The notes beneath the pieces were generated by a model, which did not search any database, was not told where the DNA came from, and saw only the letters and a program-made list of their open reading frames with translations. Below are positions 8,599 through 17,438 of a DNA stretch of 32,123 nt, one piece after another; within the stretch, counting starts at the first letter, position 1, and each line of letters opens with the position of its first letter. A program made the translations under genes and the position numbers. Origin of the DNA: Candidatus Omnitrophota bacterium (lineage in GTDB: Bacteria; Omnitrophota; Gorgyraeia; Gygaellales; Profunditerraquicolaceae). The stretch covers positions 1-32,123 of the forward strand of contig JADHWA010000006.1 of NCBI GenBank assembly GCA_016783715.1. The letters are read 5' to 3'.

Positions 8599-9930
8599 TT
8601 AATCGTCACCTTCGCCGTCATGTGTAATTTCTTTAGCCTGTTTCTCCTTGCGCTTACGGCTGATCACACGCTTTAGGGCAACATACTTGTCTATGAGTTC
8701 CCTGTTATTTACGTTGTTAAGCTGCTTAAAGAGAAAATCGAATTTAGCTTCGATCTCAGCGGTGATTGCAAGCCGGACCTCCTCACTCAGTCCCATGATC
8801 TCTTTCTTGAACGGCCCTAAGGCTTTCTTCCTGGTTTTATAGATAAACTGATCATCGGTCTGGCCGTCTTTTCTCTCGCTTGCGGCATTGGTTTTTAACC
8901 ATTCATAAATCCGCTGTCTTAAGTCATCTGGAAAATGCTTACTCTCATAGATCATATTCTGGAATTGAGTAGCTAAATGCACTTCAGCTGCATCACACTC
9001 GGCAAACTTATGAAATGCTGTCTCAGGGAGCGTTGAGGCTCCGTGTTGCACTGCTCCGGCCATTCCGAATTCACTCCTGGCTAGTGCCGAAAGATTTTTT
9101 AAGGTATCAAAGTCCAATTTTACCTCGGCGATATTCCCGTCGGGTAAGACTACGCCCCCGTGTGAAGTGCCGGTCTGTATAGAGATCTTGCTGATACCTA
9201 CTAACCCCTTACGCAGTCTTTCCTTAAAACCGGCCATAAATGCCCTCAAATCCTCAGGTGTCGAATTCTGATGTCCAACCTCTCCGATCTCTCCACCCAC
9301 TGAAACCGTTACCCCTCTGGGCTCATTGCGGCGGATGAATTGAGTCAGTTTTGCACATACCTCATAGTTGAGATACTGCTGCTTCTTTACGCTGGGCTTA
9401 GAAAGATCAACCAGAGTAGAGGAATCGATGTCGATATTATAGAATCCGGCAGCCAGCGCATCGATGATTAGTGCCTGCAGTACATCCAACTCTTTTTGCG
9501 GATCATCCTTAAATTTCTTCAGATTGGCCTGAAAATGATCCCCCTGAATGAACACCGGCCCCTTATACTCCTCCTTGACCGCCGCAGCCAGGATTACCGC
9601 GGCAAATTCAACCGGCGGCTGAGCAGTATACCCCATCTCCGACTTTGCGATCTCAAAGATAAAAGATCCAGTGTTATTCTTCTTGGCTACTCGAAAAATA
9701 GCCCGCGCCAGGTCATATGTCATGGCCCGTAAATTGATCGCCGGGACGGTAAACCCGCTAAACTCCCCCCTGCCTCGCGCCATATAGAACTCGTGGATAC
9801 TCGAAGGATAAATCTCTTTTTTATAAGCGATGTCGGATATCTTCTTGGCGATCCTTCTCTTATCCGCCATATCATCGCTGTTAACTAACTCCATAACGAA
9901 TTTTTGCACATCGAGTGGCCTTCTACCCAT
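8599..9930 (-). CDS. Divergent class II (zinc) fructose-bisphosphate aldolase-like protein
   Basis: Probably cleaves or forms fructose 1,6-bisphosphate; pfkA lies next to it upstream. Four expected zinc or active-site positions of class II aldolases can be placed: 'QGDHFQ' (His132), 'GEIGEVGHQN' (Glu214), 'GTSHGG' (His258) and 'QHGAST' (His296). The 'DSST' near 169-172 and 'TQFQN' near 319 also fit the barrel. At 443 aa it is much longer than ordinary Fba (about 285-360), with an extra N-terminal about 50 residues and a charged C-terminal tail (KRKEKQAKEITHDGEGDD). Alternative: an aldolase for another sugar phosphate or a tagatose-type relative. The start is fixed by AAGGAGG 7 nt upstream, and that site borders repeat locus B. 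Confidence 0.75.
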   Translation of the reverse strand: MGRRPLDVQKFVMELVNSDDMADKRRIAKKISDIAYKKEIYPSSIHEFYMARGRGEFSGFTVPAINLRAMTYDLARAIFRVAKKNNTGSFIFEIAKSEMGYTAQPPVEFAAVILAAAVKEEYKGPVFIQGDHFQANLKKFKDDPQKELDVLQALIIDALAAGFYNIDIDSSTLVDLSKPSVKKQQYLNYEVCAKLTQFIRRNEPRGVTVSVGGEIGEVGHQNSTPEDLRAFMAGFKERLRKGLVGISKISIQTGTSHGGVVLPDGNIAEVKLDFDTLKNLSALARSEFGMAGAVQHGASTLPETAFHKFAECDAAEVHLATQFQNMIYESKHFPDDLRQRIYEWLKTNAASERKDGQTDDQFIYKTRKKALGPFKKEIMGLSEEVRLAITAEIEAKFDFLFKQLNNVNNRELIDKYVALKRVISRKRKEKQAKEITHDGEGDD

Positions 9931-9942
9931 GCTACTACCTCC

Positions 9943-10202
9943 TTAAATGAGCACATCACTTAGCGAACGGCAGTGAAGCTAAGTGATAAGTGCGAATTTA
10001 TCCCGTGGCCGTCGTTGTTCAACTATTACGGCCAGGGGATCTTAAATGAGCACATAGCTTAGCGAACGACAGTGAAGCTAAGTTATAAGTGCGAATTAAC
10101 CCTCGACATTTACTTTAATTAATTTATTTTAGGTAGATGTCAAGGGTAAGTTCGGATAGCAATTTATGATCACTACGTTCCATAAATTGCGTCCTCACTT
10201 AC
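9943..10202. repeat. Modular hairpin repeat, locus B (pfkA-aldolase spacer)
   Basis: Five modules in a row. B1 (9943-10000) is TTAAATGA, GCAC, ATCACTTAGC, a GAACGGCAGTGAA loop, GCTAAGTGAT, AA, GTGC, GAATTTA. A GC-rich hairpin follows (10001-10039; TGGCCGT/ACGGCCA inside TCCC/GGGA). B2 (10042-10099) is a near copy of B1 with two changed stem positions, pairing kept through one G-U. An AT-looped hairpin follows (CCCTCGACATTTAC/GTAGATGTCAAGGG). B3 (10147-10202) is inverted, with GCAATTTATG pairing with CATAAATTGC. It spans from the pfkA stop codon to the Shine-Dalgarno of the aldolase-like gene and holds nothing else. Confidence 0.88.
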
Positions 10203-11164
10203 GTTAAAATTTTAATTAAATCATACCAGTGTTCTATCTTGATCTTTTTCTTCTTTATAGCAGTAGCAAAAGATACGGTGCTGATCTTGTTACCGCATAG
10301 TCCTACCGCTTTGTCAATCTGGCCGCTTAATAAAGCATCTACTGCTGCCTGTCCCAGCCGAAGTGCTAGGTCACGGCTGAAAGCGGTAGGACGGCCTCCG
10401 CGCTGGACGTGTCCTAACACCACTGCCCTGCTGTCTAAACCTGTAATCTTCCTTATCTTCTTTGCGATATCAACTGCAGAGCCAGCGCCTTCAGCCACCA
10501 CGATTATCCAGCTAAGCTTACCCTGCAAGTTACCTTTTACGATATCCGAACAGATCGAATTAAGGTTATATTTTCTCTCCGGGATGATTGCAGCTTCGCA
10601 CCCGCCGCCCAGAGCGACTGTCAGAGCGATGTAACCGCTATCTCTACCCATTACCTCGACAACAAAGATCCTCTCCATAGAGGTGGCGGTATCACGAATA
10701 TTATCGATTGCGTTTAAGGCCGTATTCACCGCGGTATCCGAACCTATGGTAACATCTATACCGTTAACATCGTTATCGATTGAAGCAGGAATCCCGATAC
10801 AGGGAACTTTATATTTATTATATAACCTGTGCGCTGCGGTAAAACTGCCGTTGCCGCCAATGACCACCAAAGCATCAATTGAATTCGCCTTGACTACCTG
10901 ATATGCCATCTTCATGCCTTTTACAGTCCTAAACTCAAGGCACCTTGAGGTCTTTAATACCGTCCCGCCCTGGTTGATTATCCCCGAGACAGAGCGACGA
11001 TCCATTAACTTTATCTCATCATTGATCAGCCCCCACCACCCTTGCGAAACACCCGCTACCTGAAGCTTTTTATAGATGGCATAACGCGTAACCGAACGGA
11101 TTGCCGCGTTCATCCCCGGGGCATCTCCTCCGGTAGTCAGTACTGCAATCTTTTTTATCGCCAT
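10199..11164 (-). CDS. pfkA: 6-phosphofructokinase
   Basis: Phosphorylates fructose 6-phosphate, the committed step of glycolysis. The 321-residue protein has the single-domain bacterial PfkA size and layout: 'LTTGGDAPGMNAAIR', 'INQGGTVL', 'SIDND' with the catalytic Asp130, 'EVMGRDSGYIAL', and 'GHVQRGGRPTAFSRD'. Two active-site departures stand out. The nucleotide loop is 'GGNGS' (Asn105) where ATP enzymes have GGDGS, and the substrate loop is 'PASIDND' rather than PGTIDND. It lacks the GGDD signature of pyrophosphate-dependent enzymes, so ATP use is still the better guess. It starts 11 nt after the DUF4139-type gene. Confidence 0.92.
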   Translation of the reverse strand: MAIKKIAVLTTGGDAPGMNAAIRSVTRYAIYKKLQVAGVSQGWWGLINDEIKLMDRRSVSGIINQGGTVLKTSRCLEFRTVKGMKMAYQVVKANSIDALVVIGGNGSFTAAHRLYNKYKVPCIGIPASIDNDVNGIDVTIGSDTAVNTALNAIDNIRDTATSMERIFVVEVMGRDSGYIALTVALGGGCEAAIIPERKYNLNSICSDIVKGNLQGKLSWIIVVAEGAGSAVDIAKKIRKITGLDSRAVVLGHVQRGGRPTAFSRDLALRLGQAAVDALLSGQIDKAVGLCGNKISTVSFATAIKKKKIKIEHWYDLIKILT

Positions 11165-11175
11165 GGTTACTTACC

Positions 11176-12855
11176 TTAATACAGGCCTTCCACCTGCATA
11201 TTGCGCGGATGCTCAACGCTAAAGCTATAAAATATCTCCAGTTTCTGTTTAGGGGCAAGCTCCAGATCCCATAGCCAGACGCCCTTGCGATCCTTCCAAT
11301 CCTTCTGCTGAGGCCCTTGGGATACTTTTAGAATCTTGACTTTAATTCTATCATCCTCTGAAACAGGAATAGCTTCAAAGAGTTTTACTAAGATATCTTT
11401 GGATTTATAGTTTTCTATGCTTAACTTATACTCATAGGTCGTAATCTTCTTAGGTGAAGGAATACCGGCTACCAAGGTCTGGTCTATCGTTTTCTTTATC
11501 TGCTGGCGTTTTACCTTAACGCTTTCATCAACGCCTAGATAAAGATCAAACTCCTCTCCCGGACCGATATTATCGATGCTGGATGTACCGACATAATCCC
11601 CCTCTAAGAATATATTCACCCTGCCGGCAAGAAGCTGCAGATCCTTGGCGTTAGTTACTTTGCTGCCTAAATAGGCATAAGGCGCCAGGCGCGGAACGCT
11701 TGAATACTCAAAGTCAGCCTTAAGCACCTGTGTAGAAATCGCAAGCTTATGCTCTGTGCCGTCTGATTTGATCTTGGCCTTCCTCGGCAACCGATAGACT
11801 ACCGCAATACCCTTCTCTTCGGAGGTTGCATATATATTCTTATCAATCATCCCGGAAAGTGCCATCGCGCCCTCTACAGGAGCTGCTGCATCAAAGGCCT
11901 CGAATTGAAGAGCCCCTCGTCTAAGCTCGGCTTTCTCCTGTACCTTGAAAACCTCCGGCTGATACGGCCTGATAAACCAGGGGTTTACATAAGGCATCCG
12001 TCCACCGATAGTCGGCTTGGCAGTAGAAAGGACCATATTAACATCATTCCAGTCTTCACCGGTATTCTGCCTGATAATTCCAAAGGAAACCAACTCCACC
12101 TCTGCTTTTTGGAAGTCTGCCCGGGCATCATAGATAGGCTGCCAGGAAGCACCATATACAAGAAATGAAACCACCAACTCCACTTCGCCGGCTTTCTCAA
12201 CTTCGATCTCTACTTCGATTGATCTCTTCTGTTTCCTCGCTGGTCCAGAAATTTGCGATAATTTACGGTTTAGCAGATCAATCTCTTTATAAATATCCCG
12301 GATCTCGATCTCATTCTGCTGAATCCCTGAATAGTTATCTTGTAAGTTTCTATCAAGAAATTTCAGGGTTTCTTCCAGCTCCTTTGCCGGCGGCATCCTG
12401 GTGACCAGGTCCTTTGGGATCTGATCCCCGGAGAAGAGGCGCACTGAATCAAGAAACTTCCTGTTCTCAGCCAGAACCCTCTTTAAATCCTCTAAGCTCC
12501 GGATCTGATCCCTGAACTCCTGGATCTGATCCTGCAATTTCTTAACCTCCTCCTGCGGCACCTCTTTCAGGAACTCTTTTTTAAGCTGTGCCCCGAGAAT
12601 CTTTAATTCTGCGCTCCCCCCGGAGGAGACCCTGAGGGAATTCTCATCGATCTGGGGGATGATATCACCGAAGATTATCTTATAGTCTCCGGGTGAGAGT
12701 TTTAAATTCGCCAGCCTGGAAATTAAAGCTGAGTCCGGATAAATAGTGACTTCGCTGATATCTGAGCGTACATCAAGTGTATCTTGCGCCCAGGCGATAC
12801 TAGATGCAAAAAATACTAAAGCAAAAATTGCCAGAAATATCTTTGCCCTCTTCAT
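11176..12855 (-). CDS. Secreted DUF4139 (MuiA-like) coiled-coil/beta protein
   Basis: Function unknown. The start is moved from 12888 to the ATG at 12855 because that gives a clean signal peptide (MKRAKIFLAIFALVFFASSIAWA, cut before QD) and a GGAGG site. It also removes the overlap with ahcY. After the signal comes a small beta domain ('VTIYPDSALISR...'), then a heptad-rich coiled coil (about 90-190), then a long beta-rich domain with the DUF4139 features 'VSFLVYGASWQPIYDARAD' and 'NTGEDWNDVNMVLSTAKP'. Proteins of this architecture are called mucoidy inhibitor A-like in some genomes, without a proven activity. It is exported, so its place between ahcY and pfkA probably reflects co-transcription, not shared function. 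Confidence 0.82.
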   Translation of the reverse strand: MKRAKIFLAIFALVFFASSIAWAQDTLDVRSDISEVTIYPDSALISRLANLKLSPGDYKIIFGDIIPQIDENSLRVSSGGSAELKILGAQLKKEFLKEVPQEEVKKLQDQIQEFRDQIRSLEDLKRVLAENRKFLDSVRLFSGDQIPKDLVTRMPPAKELEETLKFLDRNLQDNYSGIQQNEIEIRDIYKEIDLLNRKLSQISGPARKQKRSIEVEIEVEKAGEVELVVSFLVYGASWQPIYDARADFQKAEVELVSFGIIRQNTGEDWNDVNMVLSTAKPTIGGRMPYVNPWFIRPYQPEVFKVQEKAELRRGALQFEAFDAAAPVEGAMALSGMIDKNIYATSEEKGIAVVYRLPRKAKIKSDGTEHKLAISTQVLKADFEYSSVPRLAPYAYLGSKVTNAKDLQLLAGRVNIFLEGDYVGTSSIDNIGPGEEFDLYLGVDESVKVKRQQIKKTIDQTLVAGIPSPKKITTYEYKLSIENYKSKDILVKLFEAIPVSEDDRIKVKILKVSQGPQQKDWKDRKGVWLWDLELAPKQKLEIFYSFSVEHPRNMQVEGLY

Positions 12856-12869
12856 TTTGCCTCCGTTTT

Positions 12870-14126
12870 TTATGTACCTGACTCCCAACTGGACAAATAT
12901 TTAGTCTGCTCGGCTGTTAATGTATCTTTCCTGATCCCCATGGATTTAAGCTTCAGTTCGGCGATCCTGGAGTCGATCTCCTGTGGGACTCTATAAACAT
13001 CGCCTTCAAGCTGGGCATTCTCCTTACGGATATATTCGGCAGAGAGCGCCTGGTTGGCAAAAGACATATCCATTACCTGCGCCGGATGGCCTTCGGCAGC
13101 CGCCAGATTAATCAACCTGCCCTCACCTAGGAGGTTAACTCTACGCCCATTCTTTAAAGTATATTCATCTACGTAATCACGGATTGTTCTCTTCTTCTTG
13201 CTCAGTTTCTTCAATGCCGGAATATCAATCTCGACATTAAAATGCCCGGAGTTTGCCACGATCGCACCGTCTTTCATCACTTGGAAATGCTCACCGCGGA
13301 TAACGCTGGTGTCGCCGGAGACGGTAACAAAGACATCACCGACTTTGGCGGCATTCTTAATCGGCATCACCTCATAACCGTCCATAGTAGCCTCCAGGGC
13401 CCTCAAGGCATCAACCTCGACTATAATCACTTTTGCCCCCATTCCCTTGGCACGCATGGCAACGCCTCTACCGCACCAGCCATAACCGCAGACCACAAAG
13501 TTAGCGCCGGCTATCAGCATATTGGTAGCCCGCAGAATCCCGTCTATCGTCGACTGGCCTGTTCCGTAACGGTTGTCGAAGAAGTGCTTTGTCTGTGCGT
13601 CATTAACCGCGATAATCGGATAACGTAATTTCCCCTGCGCTGCCAGTGCCTTAAGCCTGATTACCCCGGTTGTAGTCTCTTCTGTGCCGCCGATGATATT
13701 ATTGTGCATCTCGGGAGCCCGCTGGTGTATGGTGCTTACCAGATCTGCTCCATCATCCATGGTAATATCGGGTTTAGGCGCCAACACCGCCTGAAGATGA
13801 CGGTAGTAAGTCAAGGTATTTTCACCCTTGATCGAAAATACTGAAATCCCCAGATTCTTCACCAGGGAAGATGCGACATCATCCTGGGTTGAGAGCGGAT
13901 TTGAAGCGCAAAGATAAATCTCGGCTCCTCCTGCCTTTAATACCCGCATTAATACACCGGTCTCTGTGGTTACATGGAGGCAGGCCGCCACTTTCAATCC
14001 TTTTAAAGGCTTCTCTTTGGAGAACCTCTTCTCAATCAGTCTGCAGACCGGCATATTATTGGAGGCCCATTCTATGCGTAGCGCTCCCTTCTTGGCTAAT
14101 TTAATATCTTTGATGTCGTATTTCAT
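12870..14126 (-). CDS. ahcY: Adenosylhomocysteinase
   Basis: Reversibly hydrolyses S-adenosylhomocysteine to adenosine and homocysteine, clearing the product inhibitor of methyltransferases. Seen: '[20 protein letters not shown]', '[12 protein letters not shown]', '[13 protein letters not shown]', '[19 protein letters not shown]' with the NAD-site Lys and Asp, the Rossmann '[13 protein letters not shown]', and '[17 protein letters not shown]'. Its 418 aa matches the short form that lacks the roughly 40-residue insert of the longer bacterial/eukaryotic type. metK is immediately upstream, giving a SAM-recycling pair. AAGGAG lies 6 nt before the ATG and borders repeat locus C. Confidence 0.96.
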   Translation of the reverse strand: MKYDIKDIKLAKKGALRIEWASNNMPVCRLIEKRFSKEKPLKGLKVAACLHVTTETGVLMRVLKAGGAEIYLCASNPLSTQDDVASSLVKNLGISVFSIKGENTLTYYRHLQAVLAPKPDITMDDGADLVSTIHQRAPEMHNNIIGGTEETTTGVIRLKALAAQGKLRYPIIAVNDAQTKHFFDNRYGTGQSTIDGILRATNMLIAGANFVVCGYGWCGRGVAMRAKGMGAKVIIVEVDALRALEATMDGYEVMPIKNAAKVGDVFVTVSGDTSVIRGEHFQVMKDGAIVANSGHFNVEIDIPALKKLSKKKRTIRDYVDEYTLKNGRRVNLLGEGRLINLAAAEGHPAQVMDMSFANQALSAEYIRKENAQLEGDVYRVPQEIDSRIAELKLKSMGIRKDTLTAEQTKYLSSWESGT

Positions 14127-14136
14127 TCAATGCTCC

Positions 14137-14236
14137 TTAAATGAGCCCACAATTTACGGAGTGAAAGCGAACGTAAATTGTATGGGCGAATTTATCCCGG
14201 GCAGCCCGTTGTCTTCTTGCAGGCTGCGGGGGATCT
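14137..14236. repeat. Modular hairpin repeat, locus C (metK-ahcY spacer)
   Basis: One module (14137-14194): TTAAATGA, GCCCA, CAATTTACG, a GAGTGAAAGCGAA loop, CGTAAATTG, TA, TGGGC, GAATTTA; both stems pair perfectly. Then one GC-rich hairpin (14195-14233) with GCAGCC/GGCTGC inside TCCCG/GGGGGA, ending GGGGGATCTTAA near the metK stop. Despite lying between metK and ahcY it does not look like a SAM or SAH riboswitch, because the same modules precede unrelated genes. Confidence 0.86.
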
Positions 14237-14242
14237 TAATTG

Positions 14243-15415
14243 TTATATCCTCGATGCTTCTCTTTTTAAAATGCTCACCTTATCCAGCTTCTCCCAGGAA
14301 AATTCCTGCTCGTTCCTGCCGAAATGTCCGAAAACAGCAGTCTTCCTGTAAATCGGACGTAACAGGTCCAGCGTTTTAATTATCCCCCTGGGGTTAAGTT
14401 GGAAATTCTGGCGGATCAGTTTTACCAGCTTTGAATCAGAGATCTTACCCGTACCGTAGGTGTCTACATAGATAGATAAAGGATCCGCATAGCCGATAAC
14501 ATAAGATAGCTGAACCATCAGCTTTTCAGCGATCCCTGCGGCAACCAGATTCTTTGCGATATACCGGCTCATATAAGCTGCCGAACGATCAACCTTTGTC
14601 GGGTCTTTACCGGAGAAAGCGCCCCCGCCATGCGCCACTGTACCGCCATAAGTATCTACGATAATCTTACGTCCGGTCATACCGGTATCCGACTGAGGGC
14701 CGCCGATGATAAACTTCCCGGTCTGGTTGACGTAATATTTAGTCTTGCGGTCCACCAGATCTTTGAGTATCGGCTTTGCAATCACATCAATAAGCTCCTT
14801 ACGCGCTTTAGAGGTAATCTGCCGTCCGGTCCTATCGAGTATCTCATCGGTATGCTGACAGGCAAGTACAACCGAATCCACACGTCTAGGCTTACCATTA
14901 TGATACTCTATCGTCACCTGCGATTTACAGTCAGGCCCGAGGTACTTTAATACGTTATCCCTGCGCACCTGCGACATCCGCTTGACCAGCTTCTGGGCCA
15001 AGGTAATCGGAAGTGGCATATATTCAGGTGTTTCGCGACAGGCATAACCGAACATAATCCCTTGGTCACCGGCGCCTCCGACATTGACCCCCTGGGCGAT
15101 ATCCGGCGACTGGCTATGGATAGTATTGATAATCGCGCAAGTCTCATAGTCGAATCCGTACTTAGGATGCGTATAGCCGATCTCCTTGATGATTCTGCGT
15201 GCCATCTTCTGTATATCGACATAGGCGTTTGTGGTAATCTCCCCGCCTACTATTAACAAACCCATAGTAACATATGTTTCACAGGCAACCCTACACATCT
15301 CCTTATTCTCATCAAGCCTGATTACTTCGTCTAAAACGCCGTCTGAGATCTGATCGCAGAGCTTATCCGGATGCCCCTCGCCGACAGATTCCGATGTAAA
15401 GAAATGTTTATGCAT
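14243..15415 (-). CDS. metK: S-adenosylmethionine synthase
   Basis: Makes SAM from methionine and ATP. The 390-residue protein shows the three-repeat MAT fold with '[20 protein letters not shown]' (ATP and Mg site), '[12 protein letters not shown]', '[11 protein letters not shown]', the P-loop-like '[23 protein letters not shown]', and C-terminal '[17 protein letters not shown]'. AAGGAGG sits 6 nt before the ATG. It is followed by repeat locus C and ahcY, and preceded by repeat locus D. Confidence 0.97.
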   Translation of the reverse strand: MHKHFFTSESVGEGHPDKLCDQISDGVLDEVIRLDENKEMCRVACETYVTMGLLIVGGEITTNAYVDIQKMARRIIKEIGYTHPKYGFDYETCAIINTIHSQSPDIAQGVNVGGAGDQGIMFGYACRETPEYMPLPITLAQKLVKRMSQVRRDNVLKYLGPDCKSQVTIEYHNGKPRRVDSVVLACQHTDEILDRTGRQITSKARKELIDVIAKPILKDLVDRKTKYYVNQTGKFIIGGPQSDTGMTGRKIIVDTYGGTVAHGGGAFSGKDPTKVDRSAAYMSRYIAKNLVAAGIAEKLMVQLSYVIGYADPLSIYVDTYGTGKISDSKLVKLIRQNFQLNPRGIIKTLDLLRPIYRKTAVFGHFGRNEQEFSWEKLDKVSILKREASRI

Positions 15416-15426
15416 TACTTTCCTCC

Positions 15427-15616
15427 TTAAATGAGCACATCACTTAGCGATCCGCCGCAGGCGGAGAAGCTAAGTGATAAGTGCGAATTTATCCCGGGGC
15501 CGCCGTTATTCAACTATTCCGGCCGGGGGATCTTAAATGAGCACATCGCTTATGGAGTGCGCCAGCACGACATAAGTGATGAGTGCGAATTTAATCCGCC
15601 AAGCTTTGTGGCGGAT
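15427..15616. repeat. Modular hairpin repeat, locus D (nucleotidyltransferase-metK spacer)
   Basis: D1 (15427-15491) has the ATCACTTAGC/GCTAAGTGAT stem of B1, but its loop is replaced by another hairpin (TCCGCCGCAGGCGGA). A GC-rich hairpin follows (15492-15530). D2 (15533-15594) has the ATCGCTTATG/CATAAGTGAT stem (one G-U) and a GTGC...GCAC inner loop hairpin. A final ATCCGCC/GGCGGAT hairpin (15594-15616) ends just beyond the nucleotidyltransferase stop. The metK Shine-Dalgarno is the other boundary. Confidence 0.87.
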
Positions 15617-15618
15617 AT

Positions 15619-16359
15619 TCAATTAGAAAACTTTCTCTTTGCCTCGTTGAGAAATTTTAAATCTCCGATATCATACCACCTACCCTTGAAGACAAATCCG
15701 TAAACCTTTATTTTCTTACGCAGCCAATCTATGTAAAAACCAGTAGCGTCGGTCTTTGAAGACTTACTACTTAGGTAACTCTTGATTAATTTTACTCTCT
15801 GCCTGGGGAAATAATAAAGGCACATCGCCGCCAATTTTGATTTCGGATTTTGGGGTTTCTCCTGAAAATCGATAACCCTCTTAGATTTATCCAATGCCAC
15901 TATCCCGTATTTTTTCCCCTCTTTCTTGCTTTTTAATCTATACACGCCAAGAACCGGCGATCCTTTGCTGGCTTTAGCGAACTTTACAAACCCTCTCAGC
16001 CCCCCGTCGAAAAGGTTATCCCCTCCGATCACCAAGAGGTCGTCCTTTATTCTCTTTTTGTTGATTGCAAAACTCATATCTCCGATTGCGCCCCTGCGGT
16101 CAGAGAGTGTTTTTGACAAATCATCGACCAAGGATATTTTTTTATTGGTTTTAGCTTTAGCCGACCATTCCCTAAACCGCCGGACAAATTTAGTATTGGT
16201 AATCACAATGATCTCATCTATTTCATCGAGAGAATCCAATTTCTCGATTGCGTAATCGATTATACACTTCGGTCCCACTTTAAGCAGCGGCTTTGGATAT
16301 TTTTTGGTTAAAGGGTAAAGCCGGGTTGCATAACCTGCCGCCAATACCAGCGCTTTCAT
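15619..16359 (-). CDS. Sugar-1-phosphate nucleotidyltransferase
   Basis: Transfers a nucleotidyl group to a sugar 1-phosphate to make an NDP-sugar. The signature 'LVLAAGYATRLYPLTKKYPKPLLKV' contains the nucleotide-binding loop and catalytic Lys. 'VIGGDNLFDGGL' gives the metal-binding Asp, 'IDFQEKP' the sugar-site Glu, and 'GRWYDIGD' the second metal Asp. At 246 aa it is a single catalytic domain without the C-terminal beta-helix of GlmU or GlgC, closest in look to glucose-1-phosphate thymidylyltransferase-type enzymes. Base and sugar cannot be read from sequence alone. Its ATG overlaps the upstream isomerase stop by 4 nt (ATGA), so the two are coupled: the isomerase can supply hexose phosphate for NDP-sugar synthesis. 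Confidence 0.88.
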   Translation of the reverse strand: MKALVLAAGYATRLYPLTKKYPKPLLKVGPKCIIDYAIEKLDSLDEIDEIIVITNTKFVRRFREWSAKAKTNKKISLVDDLSKTLSDRRGAIGDMSFAINKKRIKDDLLVIGGDNLFDGGLRGFVKFAKASKGSPVLGVYRLKSKKEGKKYGIVALDKSKRVIDFQEKPQNPKSKLAAMCLYYFPRQRVKLIKSYLSSKSSKTDATGFYIDWLRKKIKVYGFVFKGRWYDIGDLKFLNEAKRKFSN

Positions 16360-17426
16360 CCTCTCTTCAACCTCTCCTTCAAAACTGTAATCCTATCTGT
16401 GGATGCCGGATCAATACCATAGAGAATCGCCAGATAATAAGATATAAAATCTCCGATATAGATTAAGGAGAATATCCTGCTTAATAAATCCTCCCCCCGC
16501 GACCAAACTTCCAGGATCCTCTGGCCTGTCTCCTTGGCGATAATCTCTTTTGTGAGCTCTATCCTCTTAGATATCCGCGGATTGACTAAATTATCCCTGA
16601 ATATCACAATCGCTGCCTTCTTCAGGAGGCTCTTAGGATTATCCCAGCCAGTGATCTCATTGTGGCCAATTTCCGGAAAGTAAGCAGATGATGCCAGAAC
16701 TTTAGAATTTTCGTTCAGCTGGCTGCGGAAACGCCTGACCACTACGCTAAAGTTTGCTGATGACGAATAGACCACCGGCAGCTTATTGTAGAGCTCCTGG
16801 GCAATGCATTTGGAGACATTATCCGCTGAGCCGATGCGCGGATTAATCTTGGTCTGCTGCAACTCCTCTAGTACCTTGATCGCCTGATTAATGTTAGGGA
16901 GGACTTCTTCGGTTAACCCCAGAGTGGCTAATATACTCAAAGGAATAATGCTTAAATATCCTATGGCATAGCGTGGCGGCAGGCCTCTGGGAATCTCAAC
17001 AAATGTGATCTTATCCTGCGCAGCCCTCTCCCTTAGCTGGCCCCCCGAAGAGATAGCAATTAAAACCGCCCCCTTATCTCTGGCCTGGGCGTAGGCACTT
17101 AAGGTCTCTTCGGTATTTCCGGAATAGCTGCAGACAAAAACCAGTGTCTGGCTATCGATATAAGCAGGAAGCTCATACTCACGGATCACCTGGATCGGCA
17201 ACGAAGACTTAAAATAAAGATAGGAGCGTACCAAATCTGCCCCGATCGCCGAACCGCCCACTCCGACAAAAACTATCCTTTTTACATCTTTGCACTCAGG
17301 CAAGTTCCTTAAGCCGGCGGCGATCTGACTCGCCTGACGGCATTGCCGGGGAAAATGATTCAAGGCATCCAGCATACCGGACTTATCAATCTTTTTTATG
17401 CTAGTCGGAGAAAGTGATCTTTTCAA
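16356..17426 (-). CDS. Bifunctional phosphoglucose/phosphomannose isomerase
   Basis: Interconverts glucose 6-phosphate or mannose 6-phosphate with fructose 6-phosphate. Tandem SIS folds carry 'VGVGGSAIGADLV', 'CSYSGNTEETLSAY', 'ISSGGQL' and 'PRGLPPRYA', with 'PEIGHNEITGW' supplying the conserved catalytic Glu region. These mark the PGI/PMI family rather than classical Pgi. The start is TTG at 17426. I keep it because the N-terminal 'IDKSGMLDALNHFPRQ' matches the usual beginning of this family, and the next Met would cut it. It lies 12 nt after ptsI, feeds pfkA downstream, and is coupled to the nucleotidyltransferase. Confidence 0.9.
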   Translation of the reverse strand: MKRSLSPTSIKKIDKSGMLDALNHFPRQCRQASQIAAGLRNLPECKDVKRIVFVGVGGSAIGADLVRSYLYFKSSLPIQVIREYELPAYIDSQTLVFVCSYSGNTEETLSAYAQARDKGAVLIAISSGGQLRERAAQDKITFVEIPRGLPPRYAIGYLSIIPLSILATLGLTEEVLPNINQAIKVLEELQQTKINPRIGSADNVSKCIAQELYNKLPVVYSSSANFSVVVRRFRSQLNENSKVLASSAYFPEIGHNEITGWDNPKSLLKKAAIVIFRDNLVNPRISKRIELTKEIIAKETGQRILEVWSRGEDLLSRIFSLIYIGDFISYYLAILYGIDPASTDRITVLKERLKRG

Positions 17427-17438
17427 TCAATACCCGCC

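Noticed and set aside
14127-14242. SAM or SAH riboswitch between metK and ahcY
   Set aside because: The spacer is made of the same hairpin modules found upstream of ilvC, the aldolase-like gene and the L27-like gene, so it is not specific to the methyl cycle, and no SAM/SAH riboswitch core motif was seen.
15416-15618. CRISPR array or CRISPR-like repeats
   Set aside because: Repeats are self-complementary modules of varying sequence and orientation, without uniform repeat/spacer spacing or cas genes.
15431-15703. Plus-strand ORF of 90 aa
   Set aside because: It is antisense across repeat locus D and the 3' end of the nucleotidyltransferase.
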